The notes beneath the pieces were generated by a model that was given only the letters and a program-made list of their open reading frames with translations, made no database searches and was not told the origin of the DNA. A stretch of DNA of 64,000 nt from Pomphorhynchus laevis (lineage: Eukaryota > Acanthocephala > Palaeacanthocephala > Echinorhynchida > Pomphorhynchidae), in assembly GCA_012934845.2 (NCBI GenBank), contig WNNJ02003004.1:62001-126000 (forward strand). Direction: 5' to 3'. The position numbers and the translations under genes were made by a program. Below, piece after piece: positions 1 through 10,582 of this stretch. The number at the start of each line of letters is the position of its first letter. Position 1 is the stretch's first letter.

Positions 1-656
1 TTACTTAAACCTTTAATTAGAGATAAAGTACGCTCATCTACGTTGATACTCCGCAACCTCCGTCAAGTTCGTAGATTGATCGATTTTTCTTCATGTTTGA
101 CTCTTATATCTTCTTTCCTTTTTTCTAGACTCGATTATTGTCTTAGTCTATTATCCAACTCGCCTAAATCCACTCTTATTCCCTACAACCCATCGTCAAT
201 GCAGCCGTCCGAATTCTCCTCCGTCTTCGTCGTTTTGATCATACATCCTATCATCTTGCTTCTCTCGATTTGCCAACAATTTATTGTCATGTTCAAATTC
301 GTCTTCTTATCGTTGCTTTCCGCCTTGTAACTTTCCCCTTCATTTCTCAACCTTCCTTTTTTTGATAATTCTCGTCCTGTTTACGGTTCCTTGCGTTCCT
401 GTAATTCCCTTCTTTTACATGTCCCAAACTACTCTACCTCTGTTGGACTCCGCTCCTTCCTGGTGGCTGCTCCTCTATCGTGGAACCATCTGCACATTCA
501 TATACGCCAATCAACTTCCCTGCAGTGCTTCAAACGACAAATCCGATCCCATTTAAACAATTTATCTGCTTGACTTTTTCATTTTTGTTAGTGGACTTGT
601 AAGCCTGCAGCTGGCACGCATTTGCCACGTTAAATAAATTTGTATTATTATTTAAT
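1..656 (+). mobile_element. L2/Rex1-like LINE (subfamily C2), 3' end fragment
   Basis: This is the C-terminal end of a reverse transcriptase plus the LINE 3' end, cut by the window start. Reading frames at 43-330 and 284-573 carry the same residues as the C2 copy on the - strand at 31000-31500 (for example LRNLRQVRRLIDF, then PNYSTSVGLRSFLVAAPLSWN). The reading frame is broken by at least one frameshift. The 3' end holds the terminal hairpin found in all L2-like copies here (about 598-632), followed by TTAAATAAAT and an (AAT)-like tail. Family assignment rests on similarity to the fuller copies in this window. Confidence 0.85.
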
Positions 657-1160
657 AATAATATCAAAGATATCTTGATTGACAAAGCCAGTAATGTATT
701 ACGGAATGTAGAACCAGAACCGATGCTCTCAAGTGTTCCAGATACATTCGAGTTTTCAAACCAAACGTCAACACGAGATCTCCGATCTAGAGCCGATATA
801 TCTTGCACTGGACTAACGCACACACAGACTGAGCGGACATTTTTGGATGTCACAATATTTAACCCATTTGCCCAGTCTTACTTAAGTCGAAGTCCTACAC
901 AATCATTTGAATACAATGAAAACAGAAAAAAGAATAAATATATTGAGCGAATTATTGAAATCGAAAAAGGAACCTTTATTTTGTTCGTAATTTCCACCTC
1001 AGGCGGACTAGCAAAGGAGGCGAGTGCTTTCATCAAGAGACTAGCAACTCTCGCATCAGTGAGCGATCCATCCTCCTATGGCAAAAATCTATGTTCGCTG
1101 CGACAACGTATAGGTGTAGCGCTAACAAAAGCAAACACCTGGTGTCTGAAGTGAGACCTA
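657..1160 (+). mobile_element. Restriction-like endonuclease (RLE) end of a non-LTR retrotransposon
   Basis: The frame at 675-1154 resembles the C-terminal nuclease region of a reverse transcriptase family common in cnidarians and other invertebrates. Visible landmarks are the core RADI ... ERTFLDVTIFNPFAQSYLS with two spaced acidic residues, then a Lys/Arg-rich helix, then FVISTSGGLAKEA and KRLATLASVSD, ending LRQRIGVALTKA. The same end, in a more decayed state, follows the reverse transcriptase at 61965-62420. The upstream reverse transcriptase is absent; the fragment abuts an L2-like LINE tail at 656, which may have inserted into it. Homology is recalled from the family, not searched. The clade (R2-group or Utopia-like) is inferred. 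Confidence 0.7.
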
Positions 1161-1570
1161 AAAAATGATTATTAAACTATCTTTTTTGGACCCACTTGCG
1201 GGTAACCTCGATTGTATGTTTTACTAAAATAAATTTTTCCATTAAAAAATATTTAATTATTTATTATTTATTACTTATTATTTTTTGTCGATAACATTAC
1301 GAATACGGCTCAAAAGTTGTACACTGTACATTATGAAATAAAAATAAAAAAAGAAAAAGATCAATCGAAATTCAAAATTATCCGCAATTTGAATAGTATA
1401 TGTGAATCTGAGCTAATAGTCTGCTCGCTCAAACGATTCCATGGATTCACAACAATCTGTCCAAATTTAATTGTTTTGGTCCGTACAAGTCGGCGACGAC
1501 TGAGATAAAGGGAATGACCCGCAAAGTTCGATGTGGTATCACACCGATCACTATCTTGTTTATTTTCTGA
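1161..1570. other. Stretch without a recognised gene
   Basis: It starts with what may be the 3' untranslated end of the preceding LINE fragment, including a short GC-richer hairpin near 1188-1206 (GGACCCACTTGCGGGTAACC) and AT-rich sequence after it. The open frame at 1317-1508 matches nothing I recognise. The stretch may be older LTR-element sequence, because a repeat tied to the LTR fossil begins right after it. Confidence 0.3.
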
Positions 1571-2290
1571 CTTTATCTAGTACCTACTACTATTTGTAGA
1601 TTCATGAATAAAAGCCATTTTATTATCTTAGGTTATCACAATTTTATTCACGAATTGTAATTAGCTTGAACACAACTTTTCTTTCTCTGTGATCTCGTTG
1701 ATTATTCGTTGGAAGGCGGCCACAGCATTAGTGAGTCCGAATGGCATTCGCTGAAATTGATAGACTTTACCATCAGCCTCGAATGACGTCAAAAAATTTT
1801 CGTTTGCTCGTAAGGGAACTTGATGATAAGTACTTTTGAGATCGAGAGTTCTAAACACGTTATTGCACAATATGGTATCGATCAAGTCGTCTATTCGGGG
1901 CATAGGGTACGCGTCAAGTACCGTGAATCTATTTACTGTCTGTGAATAATATAACTGGCTATTGTTCTGAATTTATCTAGTACCTACTAATATTTGTAGA
2001 TTCGTGAATAAAAGCCATTCTATTCTCTTTGATTATCACAATTTTATTCACGAATTGTCTGGAATTGATGGAATCTCTGTTCAAGCCGGATACACTTAAA
2101 CTGACCACAGACTGTCTTGATGCAGAATGCAAATGGTGCCACTGGCGATATCGCTTTAAAACTTTCATTAAACGTCTCAAAACCGATTCTGCAGATTACA
2201 AGCGTGATCTTCTGAAAATATCAATTTCAGCTCAGTAATTTGATAAGATCGAGGAATGCACAAATTATGACTCAGCAATGGATTTACTCG
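1571..2290. mobile_element. Ty3/gypsy LTR retrotransposon fossil, left part
   Basis: Three pieces are seen. A repeat of about 85 bp occurs twice in direct orientation (about 1571-1656 and 1973-2058). It includes AATAAAAGCCATT and probably belongs to the LTR. Between the copies, on the - strand at 1661-1903, is a reverse transcriptase fragment of the Ty3/gypsy type (PRIDDLIDTI, DLKSTYHQVPL, RMPFGLTNAVAAFQR). After the second copy, on the + strand from about 2070, comes the start of a gag-like frame. The opposite orientation of the RT piece means at least two element remnants or a rearrangement. The element is broken and old. Its gag continues at 5446 beyond an inserted CR1 LINE. Confidence 0.75.
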
Positions 2291-2399
2291 ACAAATTTTT
2301 ATTATTATTATTAGTATTACAAGTTATAGCCAAATGGCTGTTTCAACTGATCACATAGGAAAATATGAAAAAAAGAAAAGGAAAAAAAGTAAATAGCGG

Positions 2400-4046
2400 T
2401 TACATAATATTGTATACATCCGGAATGCCATGATCGTTAATCCATTGACGAAGTTGAACTTTAAATTGAGAGAAGTCCTTGGTACATGCTTTTTCTCCTG
2501 GCAACGTGTTCCAGGCGTTTAATGCTCGATGTGAGAGCCTAGCCAAACTCACTTCTTTACCGTGGGGAAACTTAAATAGTTTCAACGGGTGGCCACGACG
2601 CGTCTGAGAACAAACTTTAACATAGCACGAGGGAAACCCATCTATCTCATTAACCATTCGCCATAATGCAACAAGGTCTAGGTAATATAGCCTCTGACCC
2701 AAAGATGGTATCTTTAGAAATTCAAGCCGCTCACGATATGAATATGATCCATCCATACACATTCGAGAACCTCTACGAAGGATTGACTCTAGTCTATTGA
2801 ACTCTTTCTTAGTGTATGGAAAAACTGCTTGCACGCAGTACTCTATATGCGGGCGAACAAGAGCGCAGTAAAGCCGTTTGAAGACGTATGGATTAATACG
2901 ATTAAATGCATTTTTGACGCAGTACATAGCTCGCAAAGCCTTGCTATAGGCAAACTCTGTATTTGATCGGGATTTCAATGTCCTATGCACCATGACACCC
3001 AGATCCCTATACTCCATGACGACATTAAGAATTGAAGTTCCGAGGCGAAAACGACGGTCATCGCAACGCCTTCCTAATTTCATGTGGCCGCATTTGTCAA
3101 CATTGATCTTCATACCAGTAGCCTCACTCCATTGGTATATTTCATTAAGGTCTTCCTGCAGGGAAATGCCAAGCGGATCAATATCATCTACAGACCATAG
3201 TTTGAGGTCGTCAGCAAAAGCAAGACAGGGACTCTGAATCCGCAGCAACAAATCGTTAAGGAACACAATAAACAGCAGAGGTCCTAGTACGGTACCCTGC
3301 GGAACACCACAGTAAACGCGTCTGGGAGTGGAAAGATGGGTGCCAACTCTCACTCTGAAGAATCGATTACGTAGGAAATCTTGAATCCACTTACACAACA
3401 TTACAGGAATGCCGTAGTTAAATAGTAATGCTACCAAGCTCTCATGCGGCACCCGATCGAATGCTCTTGAAAAGTCAATGAATACCACATTGATTGATTG
3501 GCCGCGACTGACCGCCTCAACCCACATTTCGCGTGAAGTCAATAAGTTTGTTAAGCAGGAACGACCAGGGAGGAAACCGTGTTGAGAAGACGACATTATT
3601 CCGAGTTCCCTCAAGTGATGCCTGATCCGGGTGGCGATCAACTTTTCAAGCACTTTGCATAGAGAACTAGTCAGGCTGATTGGTCTATAGTCAGTACAAG
3701 CCGTTGCAATGGTTTTCTTTGGGATCGGAACTACGATGGCAGTTTTCCAGACTTCAGGAACACATCCACTGGTCAAACTGTTCTCAAAAATAGCAAGAAG
3801 GGAAGGAGCCAAATATCTAGATAAATTCTTCGAGAGAAACGGAGAAATGTCATCAGGGCCAGTAGAGCTAAATGGGTCAAGCTGATCAAGCTGACTTACA
3901 ATCTCACTAATCGTTACTGGAATAAAACGCGAAGATTGCTTTAATGCTACACCATGCGAAGTGATAGAAGCTTTATGTGAATTATGTGTCGGTAGCGAAA
4001 AAGACGTAGCAAGGCATTCCACAATACCACTCTGAGAAGTTATCAT
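2400..4046 (-). CDS. CR1 LINE reverse transcriptase (ORF2 C-terminal part)
   Basis: A 548-residue open frame for the RNA-dependent DNA polymerase that copies the LINE at its target site. Landmarks are DYRPISLTSSLCKVLEKLI at 119-137, QHGFLPGRS at 155-163, IDFSRAFDRVPHES at 190-203, CGVPQGTVLGPLLF at 246-259 and the catalytic box FADD at 277-280. The C-terminal block RRGHPLKLFKFPHGKEVSLAR is typical of CR1 elements. The frame is open to the normal terminus, which suggests a fairly recent insertion, but it is separated from the endonuclease frame by at least one break between 4046 and 4641, where a third frame at 4375-4611 continues the protein. The start Met is only the first one in the open frame, not a true initiation site. 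Confidence 0.85.
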   Translation of the reverse strand: MITSQSGIVECLATSFSLPTHNSHKASITSHGVALKQSSRFIPVTISEIVSQLDQLDPFSSTGPDDISPFLSKNLSRYLAPSLLAIFENSLTSGCVPEVWKTAIVVPIPKKTIATACTDYRPISLTSSLCKVLEKLIATRIRHHLRELGIMSSSQHGFLPGRSCLTNLLTSREMWVEAVSRGQSINVVFIDFSRAFDRVPHESLVALLFNYGIPVMLCKWIQDFLRNRFFRVRVGTHLSTPRRVYCGVPQGTVLGPLLFIVFLNDLLLRIQSPCLAFADDLKLWSVDDIDPLGISLQEDLNEIYQWSEATGMKINVDKCGHMKLGRRCDDRRFRLGTSILNVVMEYRDLGVMVHRTLKSRSNTEFAYSKALRAMYCVKNAFNRINPYVFKRLYCALVRPHIEYCVQAVFPYTKKEFNRLESILRRGSRMCMDGSYSYRERLEFLKIPSLGQRLYYLDLVALWRMVNEIDGFPSCYVKVCSQTRRGHPLKLFKFPHGKEVSLARLSHRALNAWNTLPGEKACTKDFSQFKVQLRQWINDHGIPDVYNIM

Positions 4047-4640
4047 ACATCCCTCCGCATTAAGGACATACTTGATTTCTGTGTTAAGGGTTCTGTTGCG
4101 ACGAACATAAGTTCAGAATAGTTTTGGATTTCGTGTTACATTATTAGTGATAGACGATTTGAATGCACATCGTTTTGTTGCTTTCACTCTAGTACAAAGA
4201 TTTCGAACATATTTATATCTGGCAGAGAAACTAGAGTCAGAACGCTGAAGCTTACATAAACAATTTCTTGAACTTATTAGTTATCTGACGTCGGAATCTA
4301 TCCATGCAGGTGACTTATCAGCATAAGAGGATTTGCGCATAGGGACAAGAATATCGGATAATTTATGTAGGTAATCAGTGATCATATTCAATGATAGCTT
4401 GTCCGTGTTCATGAAAGTACACGGGAATTGGTTGTAAACTCAAAACATCTTCTCTTCTCACTTTCGACCAATGACGTTTGGAAGTTTTTGAGCAAGGTAG
4501 ACAGAATCTGGAATAAGGGACAGCCGTTAAGAAGAGCAAGCAGTGGTCACTACTTCCTAAAGAAGGTAGATGATCAACTTTGATTATGTCTCCTACATAT
4601 CTGGAAAACACTAGATCAAGTACCGAATCCGATCTTAAAG

Positions 4641-5441
4641 TTAAGCAAGTTGGTTCTTGTACTGCTGAATCAGCATGAGTTCCTCAGCTAGGAACTCAGA
4701 TATTTCCCTTTCCGTGGAACTACCTTCAGAAAAGACATAGTCTGACCATCTAGATCGTGGAAGATTAAAATCGCCCAAAAGAATAAAGTGAGGGGAGGAA
4801 CATACCGATTGTAAAATAAGTTTTAGTTGATCAGTGTCTGCAATTACTGACGGAGATCGATACACGACGCAAAAATTCATACTGGTCGCTGAGTGATCAA
4901 TACGGAAGCATAGAGTCTCAAACGACCCACAAGGGTCACAAATATTCAACACCTCAGATACGAGGAAATTTTCTCTGACATATGCGGCGACACCGCCACC
5001 TCGCCTACCTGATATCCTGTCGCTTCGTAGAAGGCGAAATCCAGGAATGTTCACAGTGGTATCGACAATATATTGATGCAACCAGGATTCAGCAATGCAG
5101 AAGATGTCATACGAATGAGAAAGCATGTGATACTTCAACTCCACAATTTGAGCATGCAAACTACGAAGATTAGAATACCCAATCGATAAATAGCGTGTGG
5201 GTTGTGGTAAGGGATTACTAGGAACGGTGAATAATTTGTTGAATGAAACTAAGTGTCCCAGATCAGAATTGAAACTAACGCTACCCAAGAGTTGCGATGA
5301 ATGACTGTTGAAACTACCTTTTCCAGACGAACTAGCAAGATTCAAACTGGATACTGCTAAGTGACGCTGTTGATCGTTATGGGATTCCAACGAACTACTG
5401 GGCGCCACCTGACAACCTGAAAATTTCGAAAAAAATTTCAT
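4641..5441 (-). CDS. CR1 LINE apurinic-like endonuclease (ORF2 N-terminal part)
   Basis: A 266-residue frame with the apurinic/apyrimidinic-type endonuclease fold used to nick the target. Landmarks are SIGYSNLRSLHAQIVELKY near residue 90, CIAESWLH near 115, SDRISGRRGGGVAAYVRE near 140, VVYRSPS near 190 and LLGDFNLPRSRWSDY near 218. The first roughly 85 residues are Ser-rich and not conserved in a way I recognise. The frame begins almost exactly at the right edge of the LINE. The nuclease runs into a break near 4641, after which a different frame carries SSDHCLLFLT, the usual SDH motif. Confidence 0.8.
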   Translation of the reverse strand: MKFFSKFSGCQVAPSSSLESHNDQQRHLAVSSLNLASSSGKGSFNSHSSQLLGSVSFNSDLGHLVSFNKLFTVPSNPLPQPTRYLSIGYSNLRSLHAQIVELKYHMLSHSYDIFCIAESWLHQYIVDTTVNIPGFRLLRSDRISGRRGGGVAAYVRENFLVSEVLNICDPCGSFETLCFRIDHSATSMNFCVVYRSPSVIADTDQLKLILQSVCSSPHFILLGDFNLPRSRWSDYVFSEGSSTEREISEFLAEELMLIQQYKNQLA

Positions 5442-5445
5442 TCAT

Positions 5446-6000
5446 AAAAGCTACAAATTCGGTTTACAAACGACATTTGTTATGCTCGGCCAGACAAGCT
5501 CTCGATGAATCGATATCTAATTATGTGGATCGTCTTGAAATGCTTGCTCGTCAATGCACCTTTATGGATATGAAAGCTAACGAGCTGCGTGATATTCTCA
5601 TTTGCAATTCATTTATTAAACGGATTGCAGTCAAATGAAATTCGTCAGCGCATACTCGAAACCAATGACATTGATAAAGAGAAAGCGTATTAAGTCGCTC
5701 GAACAATTGAGGTAAAAGTCATGAAAGAGACACAAAGTTCTAAACCAAATACTGATAACTCAGAAAATGAGGAATCTATTGATCTAGTTCAAAAGATAGG
5801 CAAGAAAAATACGACTTTTGTGGTGGAGCTATGCATACCCGCAATCGTTGTCCAGCCCGGGATGCTGAATGTTCATTTTGCTCAAAACGTGGGCACTACG
5901 AAAAAGTTTGTCGATCTAAGATGTTTAGATCGCGACAAAAATATAATCGTAGTACTCGACCATTTACATCCTACGGTGAATCACTTAAAAAAAGATTTAT
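5446..6000 (+). mobile_element. Ty3/gypsy fossil, right part (gag)
   Basis: This is the continuation of the gag seen at 2070-2290. It has capsid-like residues (ARQALDESISNYVDRLEML) followed by a double zinc-knuckle region near 5820-5915 (MHTRNRCPARDAECSFCSKRG, which spans two CCHC boxes). Together with the left part it shows a gag domain split by the CR1 LINE. It is broken in several places and looks old. An L2-like LINE tail follows directly at 6001. Confidence 0.7.
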
Positions 6001-6840
6001 TTTAACGTGGCAAATGCGTGCCAGCGCACGCTTACATGACCACAACAAAACAAAAACGTAAATCATTAGTCGAGAAGGTTGGAACGGAGGAGGTGTTTGA
6101 ATGTGATAAAGGAGGGAGCGCGGCGGACGTGGAGAGGGAGTTGATTCCAGGCGAGTGAGGCGACGACGAGGAAGGATCGGAGACCATAGTTGTTGGAGTA
6201 ATTAGGAACGTGGAGTAAGAGGGTATGACGGGAACGCAGCGATAGCGATGTGGAGCAAGTGTCGTCTAAGAAAGGAAGGTTGATTAACGATGGGGAGCCG
6301 ACAGTGATGACACGAAAAGTTACGAGAAGGCAGAATTTGATGCGGATGTGGGTGTTGGGCCAGGAGAGTTGGGCAAGATATGTAGATATGTGGTCAAAAC
6401 GACGGAGACGAAAGAGCACTCGAACGGCAGAGTTGATTATGCGTTGTAGCGGTAGGATGATGGGGAAAAGAAGCGATGAAAGAAGAGACATACAAGAACG
6501 GAAGTCTATAAGGGGGCGGATACGGCGGATGTCACGGAGAATTAAGTTAGACGAGCGAACCTTGTCACGGACGAAAGGTTTAAGAGAAATGTGATCATCG
6601 AAATGGAAGCCTAAGAAAGTGAGATTATGGACTATGGGAATGATTGATGAGGCAAAATATATAAGGGGAAGAGATATGCTAGGTTGACGGGGGAGGATCT
6701 ACATTATTTTGGACTTATCTGGGTTTAGAACGAGATGCAGATGTAAGATACGTTTATTGATAGAAGAAAGACAGTTGGAGGTAGAAATGGCGATATAGTG
6801 TATGCGATGAACGGGTACATGAGCATAGATTAATCACTGT
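6001..6840 (-). mobile_element. L2/Rex1-like LINE (subfamily C1), 5' truncated
   Basis: The 3' hairpin (6005-6034) and RT C-terminus match the C1 copy at 28485-30880. The frame at 6491-6066 carries RVLFRLRRFDHISTYLAQLSW and LLHVPNYSNNYGLRSFLV. The element runs to about 6840, where similarity stops within the RT domain after the YADD region. It contains stops and small deletions relative to the 47.4 kb copy. Confidence 0.85.
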
Positions 6841-6957
6841 TTCGAAAATGTTTCTTACTGAATAATTCGTAGACGAATTCCCGTGGTTAGCTAGTTGATA
6901 CGCATTCATCGTATTCTTATTTTCATATTGCACAGAATGTACCGTGTCGTATGCTAA

Positions 6958-7233
6958 TCACACAAAATCGCCAGGCTGCACACAGTTAGTATTTGGCTCG
7001 TTTGTGTTGAGATGCTCTTGTACTGCGTGTTTTGCACTTTTTGGATCTAAATGACTGTTTCTATATGTACATCGAGATGCACTGCAATTCACACATGCTA
7101 GTTTTGATTTTGCGCATCTGCAACTTTTACATACGGTGGCTGGTCCGTTACAAGTACAGCATAAAGATTTGCTTGAGAGGTGTCCTCGTACTATTTTTAG
7201 TTCGTACTTCGGGACGTGCCCTAGGGTACGCAC
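6958..7233 (-). pseudogene. Cys-rich N-terminal fragment of an RLE-type LINE
   Basis: A 91-residue frame with a dense cysteine cluster: CCTCNGPATVCKSCRCAKSK followed by ACVNCSASRC. The spacing C-x2-C-x6-C-x2-C-x-C-x6-C-x2-C-x4-C and residues KSC-RCA-C-NC-A-RC parallel CKGCVCAREKKQCIECLAANC near 59510-59570, at the front of the reverse transcriptase element at 59.4-62.4 kb. I therefore read this as the detached N-terminal zinc-binding region of a related element. No reverse transcriptase adjoins it. The alternative is a host Cys-rich protein; the surrounding LINE debris makes that less likely. Confidence 0.5.
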
Positions 7234-7239
7234 TTTTTA

Positions 7240-9995
7240 GTACTAATACGTTATTTAATGCAAAGTGAGATCAAGGTAGCTTTATTGAATACATAGAAAG
7301 CAGTTAATTAATTATGAATCATGACGCCTTGCACAGAAATATTATTGTAACGTCGTTTTGACTGGAAATCTTAGAGGTAGTTTAAAAAAACTAAAAAAGA
7401 ATGTCGCCAAGTTTAGAAGCAACGGAGTCCTCAGTCAAACAATATAACATAGAGAATACCTCATCCTGATAGAGGTAGTTTGGATTATAGCAACCTGGCA
7501 TATGTGTAAATAGAATTCAATAATGAATTGATTAAGGAATTATTATATTTTCATCGACGGATGAGTGGTGGCTTTAAATCCGTGTGACAAAAATTGCTTT
7601 TCACGTAGAATATTTAGATGCGTTAGGAAACATTAAAAAAATGCTAACTCTGAAAATTGAAATGCTAAAGTCACCAGCGATAAGTTACGGTAGTGGATTT
7701 TACACTCCTGAAAAAATTATATTGTGACTTGTCAACTGATGTTTGAAGTTTGTTGGAGTACTCTAGCATCAAAGCGATAGTTTAATAACTACGTTAGTAT
7801 ACCTGAAATATCTTCTTTATCGTAGTATATAAGTGTATTGAACAGCGTAAAGTCTTTTGGAGTAAATAACGACACCACCAGGACACACATTTTCTTTAGA
7901 ATAGGGTATCCAAACGACTATCAAATGATAGTGAGTATCAAATAATGGCCAATATCGAATGATAACATATGACACTATGATATCATATGATTAGATAATA
8001 ATATTATCTAATATCTAACGACAATGGCTATATCAGAAAAGGAACATATCATGAAATACACGATAAATTAAAGAAAAATATGGCTAATTCGCATATGGTC
8101 TCAAAGTATGGAGCCTGTAAGGAGTTGACGTTTTTATGACTATTATTAAGTGTCAAAGTTATATTTGCTCGATAAGTTTAATGTGTAAAGACTTTTTCTG
8201 TTTTACGCCCATCAATTCTTGCCAAGAAGGCTTTACATCTACATCGGTTAATTCGTACAAATGCAAATTGAGTTAATAATAATTATTGATTCAAATTATT
8301 GAATTACGTTATTCCTTTTGAGGTCTGTCATCACCTTGATCGTTGTTCTGATAGACTAATCACGAAATATGTGTACTTCTCATAAGCTCCAAAATTTGTC
8401 CATGACTTTGTTGTATACAATAAAAATATTGGTGTTTAATAACCAAAGATTTCGTCTTTGTTGTAAACTCAAATATTGATGGGCGTAATGTGTAAGTAGA
8501 CTGTTGTCAAGTTTTAATTTCCTTATTCGCACCGCCGTCAGATAAAATGTTTGATTTCAGAGTATTAAATATTACTTAATAGTTCTTATTATTAAACTGA
8601 TTACATTGTGATGACGAATCTCTGGAATAACCAAACGTTCAATAAAAATTAATTTTATTGCAAACCAAATATTACCATGAGTCCACAGCGGATCGCAACC
8701 AAGAACCAAATTAATCGCTATATATTGAAAACTGCTGTCGGTATATAACTGGATTACATTCAACGATCAGCATACTATTGGTCACTACTAGTCGTCAGAG
8801 ATGACCGGCAGCGCTCATCAGTAGTGTGATCCATATCAATGACGTTTCGGCTGCCTGCGTGACTTTTGAAAATATATATTACTTAAGTTCCAGTTGCAAA
8901 AAAACTTGTAAACTGGAAACTTGTTTATTAGACCATATATATCCATATTAGGCGATTGTTTTGTTGATGCATCGCGTCGTTCGTTGGATCTTTTAAAGGA
9001 TTCGGCATGTATATCTAACAGGTGCATCAAAGATGCTTGATAAACAACGGTCCAGGATTCTATTGGAATGCAGCAATATGTTGAAAACTGCTGTCGATAT
9101 TTAACTGGACTACCTTTAACGATAAGCAGAAGGCCGATACGCAGCTCTCGGCTGCTAGTTACGCAGGCAGCCGAATTGAGCTGTCTAGGGGTGTTGCATT
9201 TCAATCCAGTTGTGTAGCAGCCCCTACTTGTGAGACTCAAAAGTCGAAACAGCGTAGAGTCAGTTTATGCTGTTCAAATCTTCCCGATTCTTTCAATCAG
9301 AATAGCAATTGGCGGTAAAAGTAAGTCATTTGTTAAATCTTTAACATTTGCACCGTGGACTTCCACTACACTATTGCGGTTCATTGAATATACTTTTCTA
9401 AGTCTCTTCTATTATTCAGGTGTATGTTCATAGATAGTCCACTCTCGCCATTATTGTGCCTAACACAATTCACAGTTCGCCACGTATACCACACCCTTCG
9501 AAGCACAATTTGTTGACCATTTGTTATACCCTGACATGTCTAAAATATAGCATGAATCCTCTAAAATATAGCATGAACTGAAATGATAGCCTATCCTAGT
9601 ATATAGCATATCCCTATGTTTAAGCTGCTCAACATTGTGGTGTATTTTATGTTATCGCAACATTTAGCCTTTTATTTTTATCTTGGTTGTTGTTGGTGTT
9701 ATTTGATGTTTGCAGTTTTGTTTTTGTTGTGCCATTATTTTTGCTATAAATGTATATTCTCTGTTCTTTCATATTTCAAGTTCCGCGTATCTCATTCATT
9801 TTATTTTGTATATCATGTTGAAGGCGTCGTAAAGCTGGATGATCAGGCATATTTATAAACATGTCATCATTGCTTTCGTTTGTGATAGCGTTTCAATTTT
9901 GCGACGAGCCTTTAAACATGCACTAATTATTTCCCTTCTGGTGTAACCTCTTTTAAGGGAATCATTTGTTAACAGCTTTATGTTATCATTTTTAT
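7240..9995. other. Non-coding stretch with minor repeats
   Basis: No convincing gene. A pair of inverted 14-bp ends (TTACGCCCATCAAT) bounds about 8209-8492. A block of about 60 bp near 8730-8785 (ATTGAAAACTGCTGTCGGTAT) recurs near 9078-9130. Short open frames at 8572-8763, 8836-9240, 9230-9433 and 9616-9858 show no domain I recognise, and the last is simply T-rich hydrophobic sequence. Confidence 0.4.
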
Positions 9996-9999
9996 CTCC

Positions 10000-10195
10000 T
10001 GTGTAGTTCAGTCGGAGAGCGGCGTGTTGGATCAGTTGGAGGGCTCAGATCCCGTTGGAACTGAGGCCTTAGAAATTTGTTGGAAGACAGCAAAAATTTA
10101 GTAGATTTGACTGTTTTGTTTCTTAGCTGTTTTTCTTTTTAGTTAATATCGGTTATATAGTTGTTTAAGAAAATCCTTATTATTATTTTTATCTT
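10000..10195 (+). mobile_element. 3' end of LINE-I family, or a SINE built on it
   Basis: The stretch matches the 3' end of the LINE copies at 43785-44390 (+) and 16195-22700 (-): AGTCGGAGAGCGGCGTGTT, the short hairpin GGGCTCAGATCCC, and a tail CCTTATTATTATTTTTATC. The left edge lies almost exactly at the tRNA-like box GTAGTTCAGTCGGAGAGC. It could be a heavily 5'-truncated LINE or a short element in its own right. Confidence 0.7.
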
Positions 10196-10582
10196 TACTT
10201 ATGTTACATATGTATGCAAAAATATCATTTGCCCATTACATTCATTTTTTAAATCCAATTGAAAATATTTCCTCGGTATGGAAGAATATTGTAATAATAT
10301 TGTAATGAAAAACGGAAGTTGCGAAAATTAATATAAGATAAATTTCAGGGATTTTCACATGAACATTGCTACAGTTTTTACAGAAACTATATGTGTCAAT
10401 AAGTTTTTAAAGTTAGTATTATATTATATTTTATAGGGTCTATAAAATAAAATTTAAAAATCTGAATTAGATCAAGAAAAGTCTCAATTTGAAAAGAAAA
10501 ATCTTCAAATGTCGAGTAACGATTCAATTTGATTACCATTAAATATTTGTGAGTAATTAACTTATTTTTTGTAGATTTTCTA

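Larger units (their letters stand above)
2290..5445 (-). mobile_element. CR1-clade LINE (copy a), inserted in the gypsy fossil
   Basis: A LINE of about 3.1 kb reads right to left: endonuclease frame (5441-4641), linker region, reverse transcriptase frame (4046-2400), a short 3' untranslated region, and an (AAT)n-type tail at 2290-2325 that reads ATTATTATTATTAG on the + strand. No ORF1 is seen, so the copy is 5' truncated or starts at ORF2. The surrounding gypsy gag frame stops at its left edge and resumes at its right edge, so this LINE is the younger insertion. CR1 membership is judged from the RT motifs and from the C-terminal RRGHPLKLFKFP ... ALNAWNTLP block typical of the clade. Confidence 0.85.

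Noticed and set aside
9616-9858. Hydrophobic Cys/Phe-rich frame resembling a membrane protein
   Set aside because: The composition follows T-rich DNA; no splice or start context stands out and no family is recognisable.
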